A stretch of 64,000 nt of DNA from positions 16,772-80,771 of the forward strand of contig JAEWOG010000026.1 in assembly GCA_023460975.1 (NCBI GenBank), in the 5' to 3' direction. The DNA comes from Actinomycetes bacterium. Lineage in GTDB: Bacteria > Actinomycetota > Actinomycetes > Propionibacteriales > Nocardioidaceae. A program made the position numbers and the translations under genes. Shown piece by piece: positions 33,953 through 44,600 of this stretch; the first letter of the stretch is position 1; the number at the start of each line of letters is the position of its first letter. The notes beneath the pieces are model-generated. The model was not told the DNA's origin. It worked only from the letters and a program-made list of their open reading frames with translations, and ran no database searches.

Positions 33953-36421
33953 TCAGCGAGCACGCCGGCCGCCAGTGCCGCGCCGAGCGAACCCCAGACG
34001 GCCGGAATTCTCGCTCGAGTTCTGGCCCGAGCCCTTCTGGCCCGAGCGCTTGCGGCCCGACTCGGCTCCCGTGCCGGCAACGTCGGCGAGCTCCTTGGTG
34101 CGCTGGCGCCCCAGGGTCGGCCGCAGCGTGGTCAGGTTGAGCGCGGCCCGCAGTCGGCGGTGCCACGGCACCGCTGCACTCATCTGGCGCCGCTCCGCCT
34201 CCACCGACTCCCAGAACTCCCGCGCCGAGGCGCCATCGGGCGACGTGGGCCCGAACACCGAGCTGTCCGCGCGTCGTGCGAGGACCGCCGCGCCGCCGGA
34301 GGCGATCCCCGAGGCCTGGTCGCGGCGCGTCGCCCCGACTGCCAACGGCACCGCGTGGCCGAGGTCGCGCGCATGGTCGACCAGCTCCCACCAACCGCCC
34401 ACGAACCTGGCCGAGGCCGAGGTGGCATTGCGACGCCGCGAGCGGCGCAGCATCTTGAGGCCGAGGATCGCGCCGACGATGAGCCCGATCAGGAGCAGGG
34501 GCAGCCCGACGTAGGTGAGCACCACGCTCACCCAAGCGGGCAACGAGAACCCGTCATCGGCGGCGTCGGCGTCGCTGCCCTCCACGTCGCGCTTCTTGAG
34601 GTCGGCGGCGCTGAGGTCGCCGGCATCCGAGGGCGGCGGGATGGGGTTCGGCGGCGGGACCACCGTGCCGGTCATCGGCTCGTTGGTCTCGGGCTGGTTC
34701 TCGGTGGGCGGCTCCGTGGGCACGAATTCCTCGGTGCCGATGGTGCGCCACGACCCGTCCGCGGCCCGGACCTCGACCCACGCCTCGACGTCACTGCCCT
34801 TGACGATCCCGCTCTCAGGCAGCACGGCGCCCACAACGACGCGGGCCTGGAGCCCCATCTTCTGCGCCATCAGGGCGAGCACCGCGGCGTACTGCTCGTC
34901 GTTGCCGACCATGACGCGCTGGGCGATGAACTGCGGGTCGAGTCGACTCAGGCTGTGCCCGGGGTAGTAGTGGCGCTCGGCCTTGACGACGCCGTCGGAG
35001 TACTTGCCCTCGGTCTTGAGGTGGTTCGCGATCCGCAGCACCCGCTCGGCGTCGACCGTGGCGCCCTCGGTCCACTGCTCGACCGGACCGTCGAGGAAGG
35101 TCGTGTCAGCGGGTGCCGGGCTCGAGCTCATCGCCGTACGGACCGTCGCGTCGAACGAGTCGTCGGGCTCGACGGCGGTGAAGTGGTAGACGTCGCCGGG
35201 GTTCACCCCGGTGGGCACCACGGCCGTGGAGGTGGCCAGGTTGTAGCGGAACGACTCCGCCTTCGTACGGGCGTCGCCGACGTCGAACTGCAGGCTCTGC
35301 AGCGACCCCGCCGTCGGCAACCAGACGCCGTTCATCCCCGCGCCGATCGTGACCGTGGCCTCGACCTCGGAGCCGTCGACCGGGTTGTCGATCGTGGAGG
35401 AGACGCGCTGGAAAGAGTCTCCCGACTCGTCCGGCAGCGGGTCATCGGAGGCACCCCAGACCATGCCGTCGTACGTGTCGAGCGCAGCCAGACGGAAACG
35501 CGTCCCAGCTTCCGCTCCCGAGACCGAGAAGAGGACCTCGTCGTAGACGTTGCCCTTGACCGCGCTGCCCTTCGGGTCGACGTACTTGCGAAAGCCCGCG
35601 AGCGGCGAGGGGTATCGCCCGATCTCGAAGGGCGGCTCGATCCAGTTCCGAGCGACCGTGCGGCCCTCGTCGTCCGCGCCCACAAGGGCACTGGCGGGAA
35701 TGGCGAGGCCGGCCGCCGTGACGATCAGCGCCGCCCCGACTGCCAGCCGCCCCCATCCGGTCGATCCGCCGTGCACCACGGCGCTGAGGCGACGCGTGCG
35801 CAGCGCCAGCCAGCCCAGCGCGAGTGCCGCGAAAACGCCGCCCTGGAGCAGCAAGGAGGCAGGGTGACGCACGCCGAGCAGGAGCACGCCCACCAGTGCC
35901 AACGTCAGCAAGGCCACGGGCAGGGCGGCGGAGAGCCACGCCGACTTCAGGTGGACTCGGGAGGAGGCCATCCCCGCGTAGGCCACCACGATGCCGATCA
36001 CGAGCGGCAGGACCAGCAGAGTGCCGGTGCCGTCGACGGGAGGCAGGGTGGTGAGGAAGTCCTTCCACCCGAACACCGCCTGGTCGGTCAGCGTCGAGAG
36101 CGTGGCACGGCTGGGCAGGAAAGCGGTGTTGCCGAGCGAACGCAGCGCAATCGGTCCCCCCAGCACCATGAACAGCCCCAGCAGGACAACGAAGGGCGCG
36201 ATCAAGGGCCAGCCGAGCGCCTTGCACACATGAGTCACGACCACCGCCATGAGCGCCCCGACCATGCCGACGACGAGATAGCTGTGGCCCGTGAAGGAGG
36301 CCCCGAGCCCCGACAGCACCGTGGCCGTGAGGGCGAGGACGAAGGCGATGTCGATCCACGCAGCGGCGTCGGGCATCAGGTGGTGCGGCCGCGTGCGGGT
36401 CCGCGTTGCGGTGCGGCTCAT
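33953..36421 (-). CDS. TgpA-type transglutaminase-like membrane protein, catalytic residues apparently substituted
   Basis: 822 residues. About 15-240 hold several membrane helices (WIDIAFVLALTATVLSGLGASFTG; SYLVVGMVGALMAVVVTHVC; further ones to LIVTAAGLAIPASALVG), about 260-600 are extracytoplasmic, with one more helix near 620-645 (LPLLLIGLIVGAILGL) and a basic cytoplasmic tail. The transglutaminase-core region reads MVGNDEQYAAVLALMAQKMGLQARVVVG and DVEAWVEVRAADGSWRTIGTEE; relative to the G-x-C-x-x-F/Y-A, H-A-W and D-P-T pattern of active members, Cys, His and Asp all look replaced. The gene overlaps the DUF58 gene by ATGA. Probably a non-enzymatic partner of MoxR/DUF58. Confidence 0.82.
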   Translation of the reverse strand: MSRTATRTRTRPHHLMPDAAAWIDIAFVLALTATVLSGLGASFTGHSYLVVGMVGALMAVVVTHVCKALGWPLIAPFVVLLGLFMVLGGPIALRSLGNTAFLPSRATLSTLTDQAVFGWKDFLTTLPPVDGTGTLLVLPLVIGIVVAYAGMASSRVHLKSAWLSAALPVALLTLALVGVLLLGVRHPASLLLQGGVFAALALGWLALRTRRLSAVVHGGSTGWGRLAVGAALIVTAAGLAIPASALVGADDEGRTVARNWIEPPFEIGRYPSPLAGFRKYVDPKGSAVKGNVYDEVLFSVSGAEAGTRFRLAALDTYDGMVWGASDDPLPDESGDSFQRVSSTIDNPVDGSEVEATVTIGAGMNGVWLPTAGSLQSLQFDVGDARTKAESFRYNLATSTAVVPTGVNPGDVYHFTAVEPDDSFDATVRTAMSSSPAPADTTFLDGPVEQWTEGATVDAERVLRIANHLKTEGKYSDGVVKAERHYYPGHSLSRLDPQFIAQRVMVGNDEQYAAVLALMAQKMGLQARVVVGAVLPESGIVKGSDVEAWVEVRAADGSWRTIGTEEFVPTEPPTENQPETNEPMTGTVVPPPNPIPPPSDAGDLSAADLKKRDVEGSDADAADDGFSLPAWVSVVLTYVGLPLLLIGLIVGAILGLKMLRRSRRRNATSASARFVGGWWELVDHARDLGHAVPLAVGATRRDQASGIASGGAAVLARRADSSVFGPTSPDGASAREFWESVEAERRQMSAAVPWHRRLRAALNLTTLRPTLGRQRTKELADVAGTGAESGRKRSGQKGSGQNSSENSGRLGFARRGTGGRRAR

Positions 36422-37596
36422 CGCACGCTCCAACGCAGCAGTCCGGCAAGGTCGTCGATCGCACCGAGGTGCATGACCTGGACGCCGCCGGTCTCGCGGA
36501 CCCGGCTCTGCTCCCCCGGCTGCACGAGGACGGCGAAGCGCCGCACCTCGGGTGGGAAGGCCGCGGCCGCGCGCAGCACGTCGGCGAAGGGGGTGTGGAC
36601 GCCGCCGATGAGGAAGACCAGGGACGCGTCGGTGGCCACGCTGGCCGCTCGCCGCGCTGTCGCGGTGAATCCCACCGAGTCGAACTGCGCCCGGCACACG
36701 GCGTCGAGCGCAAGGTTGCCGTCGCTGCCGGTGGACACCTGCGAACCGCAGGCGAAGGAGACCTCGAACTCATCGAGCACGGCCCGCACCGCCAGGGAGG
36801 CCGCGACCGACATCGCGGTCTCGAAGTCGTCCTCGTCCGCCCAGGCCGCGACATCGTCATCGACCACGATCGCCGCGTGCGAGCGGCGGGTGTCGAGGTA
36901 CTGGCGCACCAGCAGGCTGGACTCGCCCGAGGAGGCCATCACCTTGGCCGAGGAGCGCCAGTGGATGTGCCGCAGGTCGTCGCCGGGCACGTACTCACGC
37001 AGCGCGTGGAACGCCAGGTCGCTCTGCGAGACCGCGTCGGTGGAGACTCCCTCGAGGTCGCGCAGCAGGCCCGCCCCGAGCGAGTCCAGCGAGACCAGCG
37101 GGGGCCGTACGAGCACCTCACGCATCGGAGTCCACACCACGTCGCGCGAGAACAGTCCCATCGCGTCCCCGCGCCGAGTCAGCGCCGGCCCGACCTCGAT
37201 CGCGCCGCGCCGCTCCGTACGGATCGTGAACGTCTCCTCGTGGTGCGCCCCGGGCGGCAGCGCGCCCACGCCGTAGCGGTGGATCGTCGACCCGACCGGG
37301 ACCTCCAGCGTCGTGGGCAGCAGGCGTGTCGACGCGGTGTTGGTGACCAGCACTCCGGCGGCGACTGACTCTCCGGCTGCCACCCGATCGGGCTCCAGAC
37401 GCAGCTCGACCGCCACGTTGGTACGCCCCAGCAGGAAGGGTGCGGCGAGCAGGACGAGCAGGCCGCACGCGAACGCGAGCACCACCATCTCCCGCCAGTT
37501 CAGGGCCACCGCCACACACGCGGCGACCAGACCTGTCCCCAGCACCGTCCAGCCCAGAGGCCGGATCAGCGCCAGGGATCGACTCACCCGTTCCAT
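36418..37596 (-). CDS. DUF58-domain membrane protein
   Basis: 392 residues from ATG 37596 (an in-frame TTG precedes it). Two N-terminal hydrophobic segments (about 10-60: GWTVLGTGLVAACVAVALNW; MVVLAFACGLLVLLAAPFLL), then a soluble region with the DUF58 signature DLAFHALREYVPGDDLRHIHWRSSAKV near residue 195 and a VWA-like remainder (AIVVDDDV...LVFLIGGVHTPFADVL). DUF58 proteins are regular partners of MoxR ATPases and transglutaminase-like proteins in envelope or metal-centre assembly. It lies 7 bp after moxR and overlaps the transglutaminase-like gene. Confidence 0.88.
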   Translation of the reverse strand: MERVSRSLALIRPLGWTVLGTGLVAACVAVALNWREMVVLAFACGLLVLLAAPFLLGRTNVAVELRLEPDRVAAGESVAAGVLVTNTASTRLLPTTLEVPVGSTIHRYGVGALPPGAHHEETFTIRTERRGAIEVGPALTRRGDAMGLFSRDVVWTPMREVLVRPPLVSLDSLGAGLLRDLEGVSTDAVSQSDLAFHALREYVPGDDLRHIHWRSSAKVMASSGESSLLVRQYLDTRRSHAAIVVDDDVAAWADEDDFETAMSVAASLAVRAVLDEFEVSFACGSQVSTGSDGNLALDAVCRAQFDSVGFTATARRAASVATDASLVFLIGGVHTPFADVLRAAAAFPPEVRRFAVLVQPGEQSRVRETGGVQVMHLGAIDDLAGLLRWSVR

Positions 37597-37603
37597 CAAG
37601 ACG

Positions 37604-38575
37604 TCAGGCCCCCACGCGGTCCGTGGGCGGCGCCACGGCGTCGAGCAGGCGGCTGATCACCGTCTGCACGGTGACGCCGCTGAACTGGGCCTCTGCGTCG
37701 AGCAGCAGACGGTGCGAGAGCACGGGCTCGGCGAGGTCCTTGATGTCGTCGGGCACGACGTGGTCGCGACCATCTGCGGCCGCCCACGTCTTTGCCACCC
37801 GGACGAAGGCCAAGCACCCGCGCGGCGAGAGCCCGAGCCGTACGTGGGGCTGGCGTCGCGACTCCTCGGCCAGCTCGGCGACGTAGCCGATCACGGCCGG
37901 GTCGACGTACACATCGTCGGCCAACCCACTCATCTGAGCGATCGTGGCGGCGGTGATGACCGGCGTCACCAGCGACGCCCGGTCACGCACTGCCGCGTTG
38001 TTGAGCAGCGCGACGGTGGCTTGGCGGTCCGGGTAGCCCATCGAGGTCTTCATGAGGAAGCGGTCCAGCTGCGCCTCGGGCAGGCGGTAGGTTCCGGCCT
38101 GCTCGATCGGGTTCTGCGTGGCGATCACCAGGAACGGCTTGCCCACCGGGTGCGCGACGCCGTCGACGGTGACGCGACCCTCCTCCATGACCTCGAGCAG
38201 CGCCGACTGGGTCTTGGGAGAGGCCCGGTTGATCTCGTCCGCCAGCACGATGGTGTGGAAGATCGGCCCGGGATGGAACTCGAAGGTCCCCTTGTGCTGG
38301 TCGTAGACCGTCACGCCGGTGACGTCCGAGGGCAGCAGATCAGGGGTGAACTGGATGCGTGCGTGCGAGCCCTGCACCGTGTTCGCGAGCGCCCTCGCCA
38401 GCATCGTCTTGCCCGTTCCCGGGAAGTCCTCGAGCAGGACGTGACCCTCGGAGAGGAGACAGGTCAGCGCGAGCCTCACGACGTGACGCTTGCCGAGTAC
38501 GGCACGTTCCATGTTGTCGGTGAGCTGGTCGAAGGTCTGCTTGAACCAGTCGGCCTGTTCGCGACTGATGGTCAT
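37604..38575 (-). CDS. MoxR-family AAA+ ATPase
   Basis: 323 residues. Walker A DFPGTGKTMLARALA near residues 50-64, Walker B IVLADEINRASPKTQSALLEVMEE, sensor 1 FLVIATQNPIEQAGTYRLPEAQLDRFLMK, and sensor 2 LGLSPRGCLAFVRVAKTWA. MoxR proteins act as chaperone-like ATPases with VWA/DUF58 partners, as the next gene supplies. It is 45 bp after the 2088-residue surface protein gene and probably in the same transcript. Confidence 0.93.
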   Translation of the reverse strand: MTISREQADWFKQTFDQLTDNMERAVLGKRHVVRLALTCLLSEGHVLLEDFPGTGKTMLARALANTVQGSHARIQFTPDLLPSDVTGVTVYDQHKGTFEFHPGPIFHTIVLADEINRASPKTQSALLEVMEEGRVTVDGVAHPVGKPFLVIATQNPIEQAGTYRLPEAQLDRFLMKTSMGYPDRQATVALLNNAAVRDRASLVTPVITAATIAQMSGLADDVYVDPAVIGYVAELAEESRRQPHVRLGLSPRGCLAFVRVAKTWAAADGRDHVVPDDIKDLAEPVLSHRLLLDAEAQFSGVTVQTVISRLLDAVAPPTDRVGA

Positions 38576-38620
38576 CGGTTCTCCTTGTTCGAGGACTGTG
38601 CGGGGGCGGGGTCGAGCGCA

Positions 38621-41600
38621 TTACCAGTTCTCGGTGTCGCTGCCCTGCTGCTCTGGGCCGGACGTCGCGACACACTGCACGGTGACCTGGGCCTTCCACC
38701 CGCCGTGGTAGTAGAACGGGCCGCCGTTGACGACGTTGGGGGGCACGGTGTTCCACTGGCCGTACCCGAACCGGATCGAGCATTGGTAGGCACCCAGGAA
38801 GCCGCCGGCGGTGATGAACAACCGGGTGCAGTTGGCGTCGGTGCAGGTGCTTCCGTCGTACCCGCCGTCGGTGTTGTCGCAGCCTGGCACTTGGGCATCC
38901 GACGCGTCGCTGCACGAGTCGCCCTTGCTCACGTTCACCGACGGCTCAGGCACAGGATCCGTGGTGGCGGAGGCGGACGCGTTCGCCGTCCCTCTGCCAC
39001 CGGGGTTCGAGTCGCTCAGCGTGACCCGCAGCGTCGCCCTGGTGTCCCAGGTGGTCGCGTAGGTGATCACCTGGGACGCCTGCCCCTTGGAGGTCATGGA
39101 GATCGTCGTGCCGGCCTTGCGCACGTCGCCCTCGAAGATCTCGTAGTGCAGCTGCGCCTCGTCGCCGTTGTTGTCCACGGGGACGGTCCACTCGATCGTG
39201 TCGTCACGCACGACCGAGGTGATTTCGCCCAGCCCCGACGTGAGCGGTCCGTACGTCTGGACGTTCCGCTCCGCCGAGACGCTGCAACTGCTCGGCCCGT
39301 TCTCGTTGCAGACCTGAACCCTGACCGGATACACCTGATAGTTGCTGTCGGTGCTGATCTGCTGGCGCACCTGCCCGCGCTGGTTGGCGAACGTCCGCGC
39401 TTCCGCGTTGCCCACCAGGATCGTCACGACGCTCTTGGCGCCGCGCGAGTCGGGCACCGTGTACTCGACCACTGCCGTCTGGGTCTGGCCCGTCGGGGTG
39501 ACCGTGATGTCCCCCCACGGCGCCGCCAGCCCCGTCGCCTGGAACTGCGCGGCCTCGCTCGGCCGCGACGTGTTCGGCTGCTCCGGCTGGGGGCTGTTGC
39601 TGGCCCGCACCCAGTACGAGTGCACCTTGCCGTCGTACGGGACAGCACTGTCGAGACAGGTGGTCGCCTGGATGCGCACGCACCCCGAGACACTGCGCGC
39701 CTCGGAGCCGCCGCGGGACACATAGACGGTGTAGGTGGTCGGCCCGGGGCCCTGAGGCGACGTGGCACCCCAGGACACGGCCACCGTGGTCTGGTTGGCG
39801 TTGCGCTGGCCCGTACGCGAGTCCGAGACGTTCACGCCCGAGGGCGCCGAGGGGGTGCCCAGGGACTGCATCGGGCTCGACTCCCGCACCGGGGAGCGGC
39901 CGGCCTTGTTCACGGCCACCACCGCGAAGGTGTACTGGTTGTTGTTGTTCAGGCCGGCGATCGTGGCCGTGGTCGAGGTGCCCACGACCTCCATGCCGTC
40001 GCCGCCACCAGCCCAGTCGATCTCGTACTTGAGGATCTCGGCCCCGGACGACGGCGGCGCGTTCCACTTGAGCTTCACCACGCCGTCCGCGCGACTGGCC
40101 AGACGGATGTTGGTCACCCGGAACGGGCGACGCGCTGCCGCGGGGACCTTGGCCTGGGCACTCCACTCGCTGTTGCCCATGCGGTTGACGGCCTGCACCT
40201 GGAACGCATAGCCGCGGCCGATGTCCTTGGTCCACGCGCACGGGCTGGTCACGCACCGCTGTGTGGTTCCGGAGCGGTTGTCGCGCACCACGTAGTGGGT
40301 GATGGGTGCTCCGCCGGAGTCCTTGGGCGGCGCCCACCTGACCATGAGGCGGTTCGTGGCCGAGACCTCGTAGGCGTACACGTCGGTCGGGGCCTGTGGC
40401 GGACCGGAGACCTCCACGACGATGCGGCCCACGGCGCGCCGCGACTGCGGCGGATCGGAGGCGGAGACATCGCTCATGACGACGGTGAAGACCGCGCGAC
40501 CGCTGGTGTTCTTGGGCGCCCTCAGCAGCACGCGCGATCCCGATGGCGAAGCGGTCACCCCGGCACCCGAGACCCTGGCCACTGACACGACGGTGGGTTG
40601 GGCCGAGCTGAGCCCCTCGACCAGGTACGGCTTGAGGTCGAGGGCGCTCTCCTGACCAGCGCGCAACTGCTGCGACGGGATCGACAGGAGTCGCGGCGGG
40701 TCGGCGGGGGCGACGTTGAAGGTGAGCAGCTGCTCGCGGCTCTCGCCAGCGCGCACCGCGAGGACGGCCGTACCGCCGTCGGCGGCCTCGTCGACGGAGA
40801 TGCTCACGACCGACCCCTCGACGCCATCGAGGTTGACCTGCCCGAGCTCGGTGTCCCAGGCCGCCGAGTAGTCGAGGCGGTAGACATCGCGCGGATCCAC
40901 GGTCTGCACCTCGCACACCGTGGTGAGGTCGAGGTCGATCTCCTGCCCGGGGATCAGGGCCAGCGGCGTCTGGTTGCATCGCAGGAACGGCGTGTCGTCG
41001 CCCACCTGGACCGGCACGGACAGCAGCGCGGTGGCGCCATCGGAGGGATCGAGCGGGTCCTCGTTGCCTGACTCGTCGACCGCCGTCGTCACGCGCAGCA
41101 GGGCCGCTCCGGGGCCGCGGTAGCCACCGTCGGCCTTGAGGGTGAACTCCTGCTCGTCCTCGGCGCCGCCGGTCAGGTCGGTGGGCGTGGCGGAGACGGA
41201 CTGGCGCCCGCCGGCCAGGCGCAACTGCCCGCCGGAGGGGTTCACGATGTAGTCGCTGATCTTTCCGGTGAACTCCCCGCCGGACTTCATGGTGATCAGG
41301 GCATCGGGCTTGACGTAGGGCAGCCCGATGCCGGTCGCCGGCACGTACAGGGACGCCGCAGCCACGGACCCGTCGGCGTCGCTCACCTGGAACGGCACCA
41401 CGCGCGGCTGCGCCCCGCGCACGACTCGCATGGTGCTGCCCTCGAGGGTGACCGTGTCGTCCCCGGCGCTCGTACGACTGAGGGAGACGGTCAGGTCCCC
41501 GGCGTCGCCGTCAGGGTCGTAGGCACCGTCGAGCACGTTCGCCTCGGCCACGTCGGAGTCGTCCGTGGTCCCGTACGCGTCGAACACGACCGGCGGGTTC

Positions 41601-44600
41601 TCCACCTCCGGACCCGTCGACAAGGTCATCGTCGCCCGCGACTCCTGGAAGCCGTTGGACAGCGAGTACACGACCTGGACGGGCGGGGCCTGCATGTCGG
41701 TGGGCGCCTGGATGGTCACCAGCCCGGTGTCGGGGTCGCGCTCGACGCCCTCGGGCGGGTCGATCAGTTCCAGGATCGGCTCGCTACCGGAGTCGAAGTT
41801 GTCGTTGGTCAGGGGGGCGAACACGCCCACACGCCCCGGCTGGACCGTCACCTGGTCGTCGACTGCGAGAGGAGCCTTCGGCTCCAGGGGCGGTACGACG
41901 GCGACGCGCATCGTCCCGATGCCGATGCCCCCGCGTGTGTCGACGACCTGGAACGAGAACTCGTCGGTGCCACCGGCCCCCGGGTAGGCCTGGTATTCGA
42001 GGGTGGACCCGGTGAACGACACCACCCGTCCCAACCGCGGCGCCTCGGTGATGCCGGTCAGCGTGACCGGGTCCCCGTCGGGGTCGATGCCCGTCGCCGG
42101 CAGACGCAGGGTCACAGTGTCGTTGGCCAGCGTCCGGCCCTCCACGACACCGGGCTCAGGAAGCTTGTTCTGACCACCCTCCGGCACCACGGTGACCTCG
42201 ATCGTCCCGAGCGCGGTGTCACCAGTCGTGTTGACGGCGACGTAGTTGATGGTGAACGTGTCCTGCTCCTTGAACCCGGCCGCGGGCGGCGCCAGGTACC
42301 GCACCATGCGACCGGACACGAACGCCTCGCCCAGATCCCCCTTCACATCGCCCGGTGCCAGCACCTCGAGGCGACCCGAGTCGCCTTCTCCCGTGCTCAT
42401 CAGGCTGAGCCGGTCGCCCGAGGGCGACACGTCGTTGTCGAGCGAGGGAACGGCGACGGACTGTCCCGCCCGCACCGTCACCCGGTCGACGGTGGTGACG
42501 GGGCTGTTGTCGCTGGGGGTCGGCCGGTGAGTCACCGTCACCTCACCCGTGCTGCTCTGGGCACCGTTGCTGACGGTGTAGCGCACGCGCCCCGGCTTGT
42601 CCGACGTGGTCGCGGACGGGCTCGACAGCCGCAGCCACCGGCCCTCGACCACGGAGACCTCCAGGGTCGGGTCGTCGACGACTCGCGCGGACTGGATGAC
42701 GAGGACGCCGCCGGCTGGGTCGACGTCGTTGGCCAGGGCGTCGACGAGGCCCGGGGCCGTGCCGTACAGGGTCCCGGTGTCGGGCATCGCGACCGGCGCG
42801 AGGATCTTCTTGGCGGGCGCACTGACATCGACCCGCACCAGGCCACGGTCCAAGGGCGCCCGGCCGTACGCCGCGTCGTAGTCGAGGAAGAAGGTCCCGG
42901 TCTTCTCGGAGCGGAACGTGACCCGCCCGGTCGCGAGGTCCGTGGTGACCTTGACACTCGCGTCCTTGCCCTGCAGCTTGCCCGCGAGGGAGAGCTGCGC
43001 GAACGGCGACGTCGGGTCGGAGCCGGGAAGATCGTTGGCCAGCGGCCGGATCTCGATCGGCTTGCCGACCTCGCCCCTGACCACGTCGGGCTCGGCGACC
43101 GGCTTGATGGCCTTCTGCGCATCCTCCGGCTGGACATCGAAGGTCAGGGTGGCCGACGCCGGGGTGCCGTTGGCGTCGGTGACGCCGTAGTCCACCTTGA
43201 CCGGCCCGGAGCCCTTCTGCGGCGCGGTGAACCTGATCCGACCGTCCGCGGTCGTCCGCGCGGACGACGCCTGGCCCTGCTGCTGCAGCTTGGCCGAGTC
43301 CAGGACGATCGTGTCGCCGTCAGCGTCGTCACGCCAGTCGCTGAGAACGGGGACGGAGATACTGCCGCCGGCGGGGACCTGCCACACGCGCGGCTCGAAG
43401 CTGCTGCGCAGCGTGGGAGCCTCGTTCTGGGCCGCACCACGCGGGGAGATGGTGATCGTCGCTCGGGCGCTCGTGTCGCGCCCGTCGTCGATGAAGTAGT
43501 CGAAGCTGGTCGCTCTGGCCTGCTTGGGCGCCACGTACTGGATGGTCTGGCCGTCGGGGCTGATGCTGGCCGTCGCTCCCCCACCCGGATTGTCGACGGA
43601 GCGGATGCTCAGCAGGCGCCCCTCGGGGGCGGCGTCGTTGTCGAGCGGGTGGAGCACCGTCGTGCGACCGGCGCGGACACCGTACGAGTCGTTCTCGGCC
43701 TTGGGCGGACGCCGGTCTCCCTGCGTCTGCTGCTCCTCGCTCTTCTCCTCGTCGCTCTTCTTCGTCTTGGGGATGAAGTCGTTCCAGTTGTCGATCTGGG
43801 TGGCGCTGTCCACGTCCACGTCCCACACCGCACCGGTGGTCGAGTCCTGGAGGACGATCTGCGCGCGGTTGACGCGGAACTCGAGGTTGTTGGCCTCGTC
43901 GTTGAGCGCGTTCATCTTTGCTGCGTCGTCGCCGCACTGCACGACGACGGCGCCCGCGCCACCGCCCCACGCGCCGTAGTTGCAGGCGCCGAGGTGCACC
44001 GGGGCGATCGGCTGACCCACGAGGCCGTCCTGGACGGTCGAGATCGTCCCGTCCTCGAGGTCCACCGACAAGAGTGAGTCTGCGGAGGCGATCAGCACCT
44101 CCTCCGCCGCGGCGCCGGGCTGCTGGAGGACGCTGTTCTCGGGCACCTCGACGGCCGGACCGTCGACGATCTGCAGCTGACCGCTGGCCGCATCGAGGGA
44201 GACCAGACGCTCGCCCACTGCGGTGAGCGCCGTGGGCGCACCGGCCCTGTCAGCCAGCTGGTGGGTCTCGGGCTTGGCGAAGGCCGTGCCCGAGGGCTTG
44301 AGCAGCGTCAGCGTGCCCTTGCCGGTCGAGGACACCGCCACGGTTCCCTCGGACGTCACGGCCAGAGCCGCGCCGTCACCGGCCTTGGCCAGGGGGTCTG
44401 CGGAGGAGTCCAGCGCCGTCACCGAGGGCCGACCGGCCTCCGGGTCCGTGCGTACGGCCCACACCTCACCCGTCTGCGCATCGATCGCCGCGAGGCTGCC
44501 GCCGAGCGCCTGGAGGTCACCGGTTGCGGGCAACTGGAACGAACCGCCCTGCAGGGGCGCCAACCGACCACCGTCGATGACCTTGGCCAGGCGTGACTCA

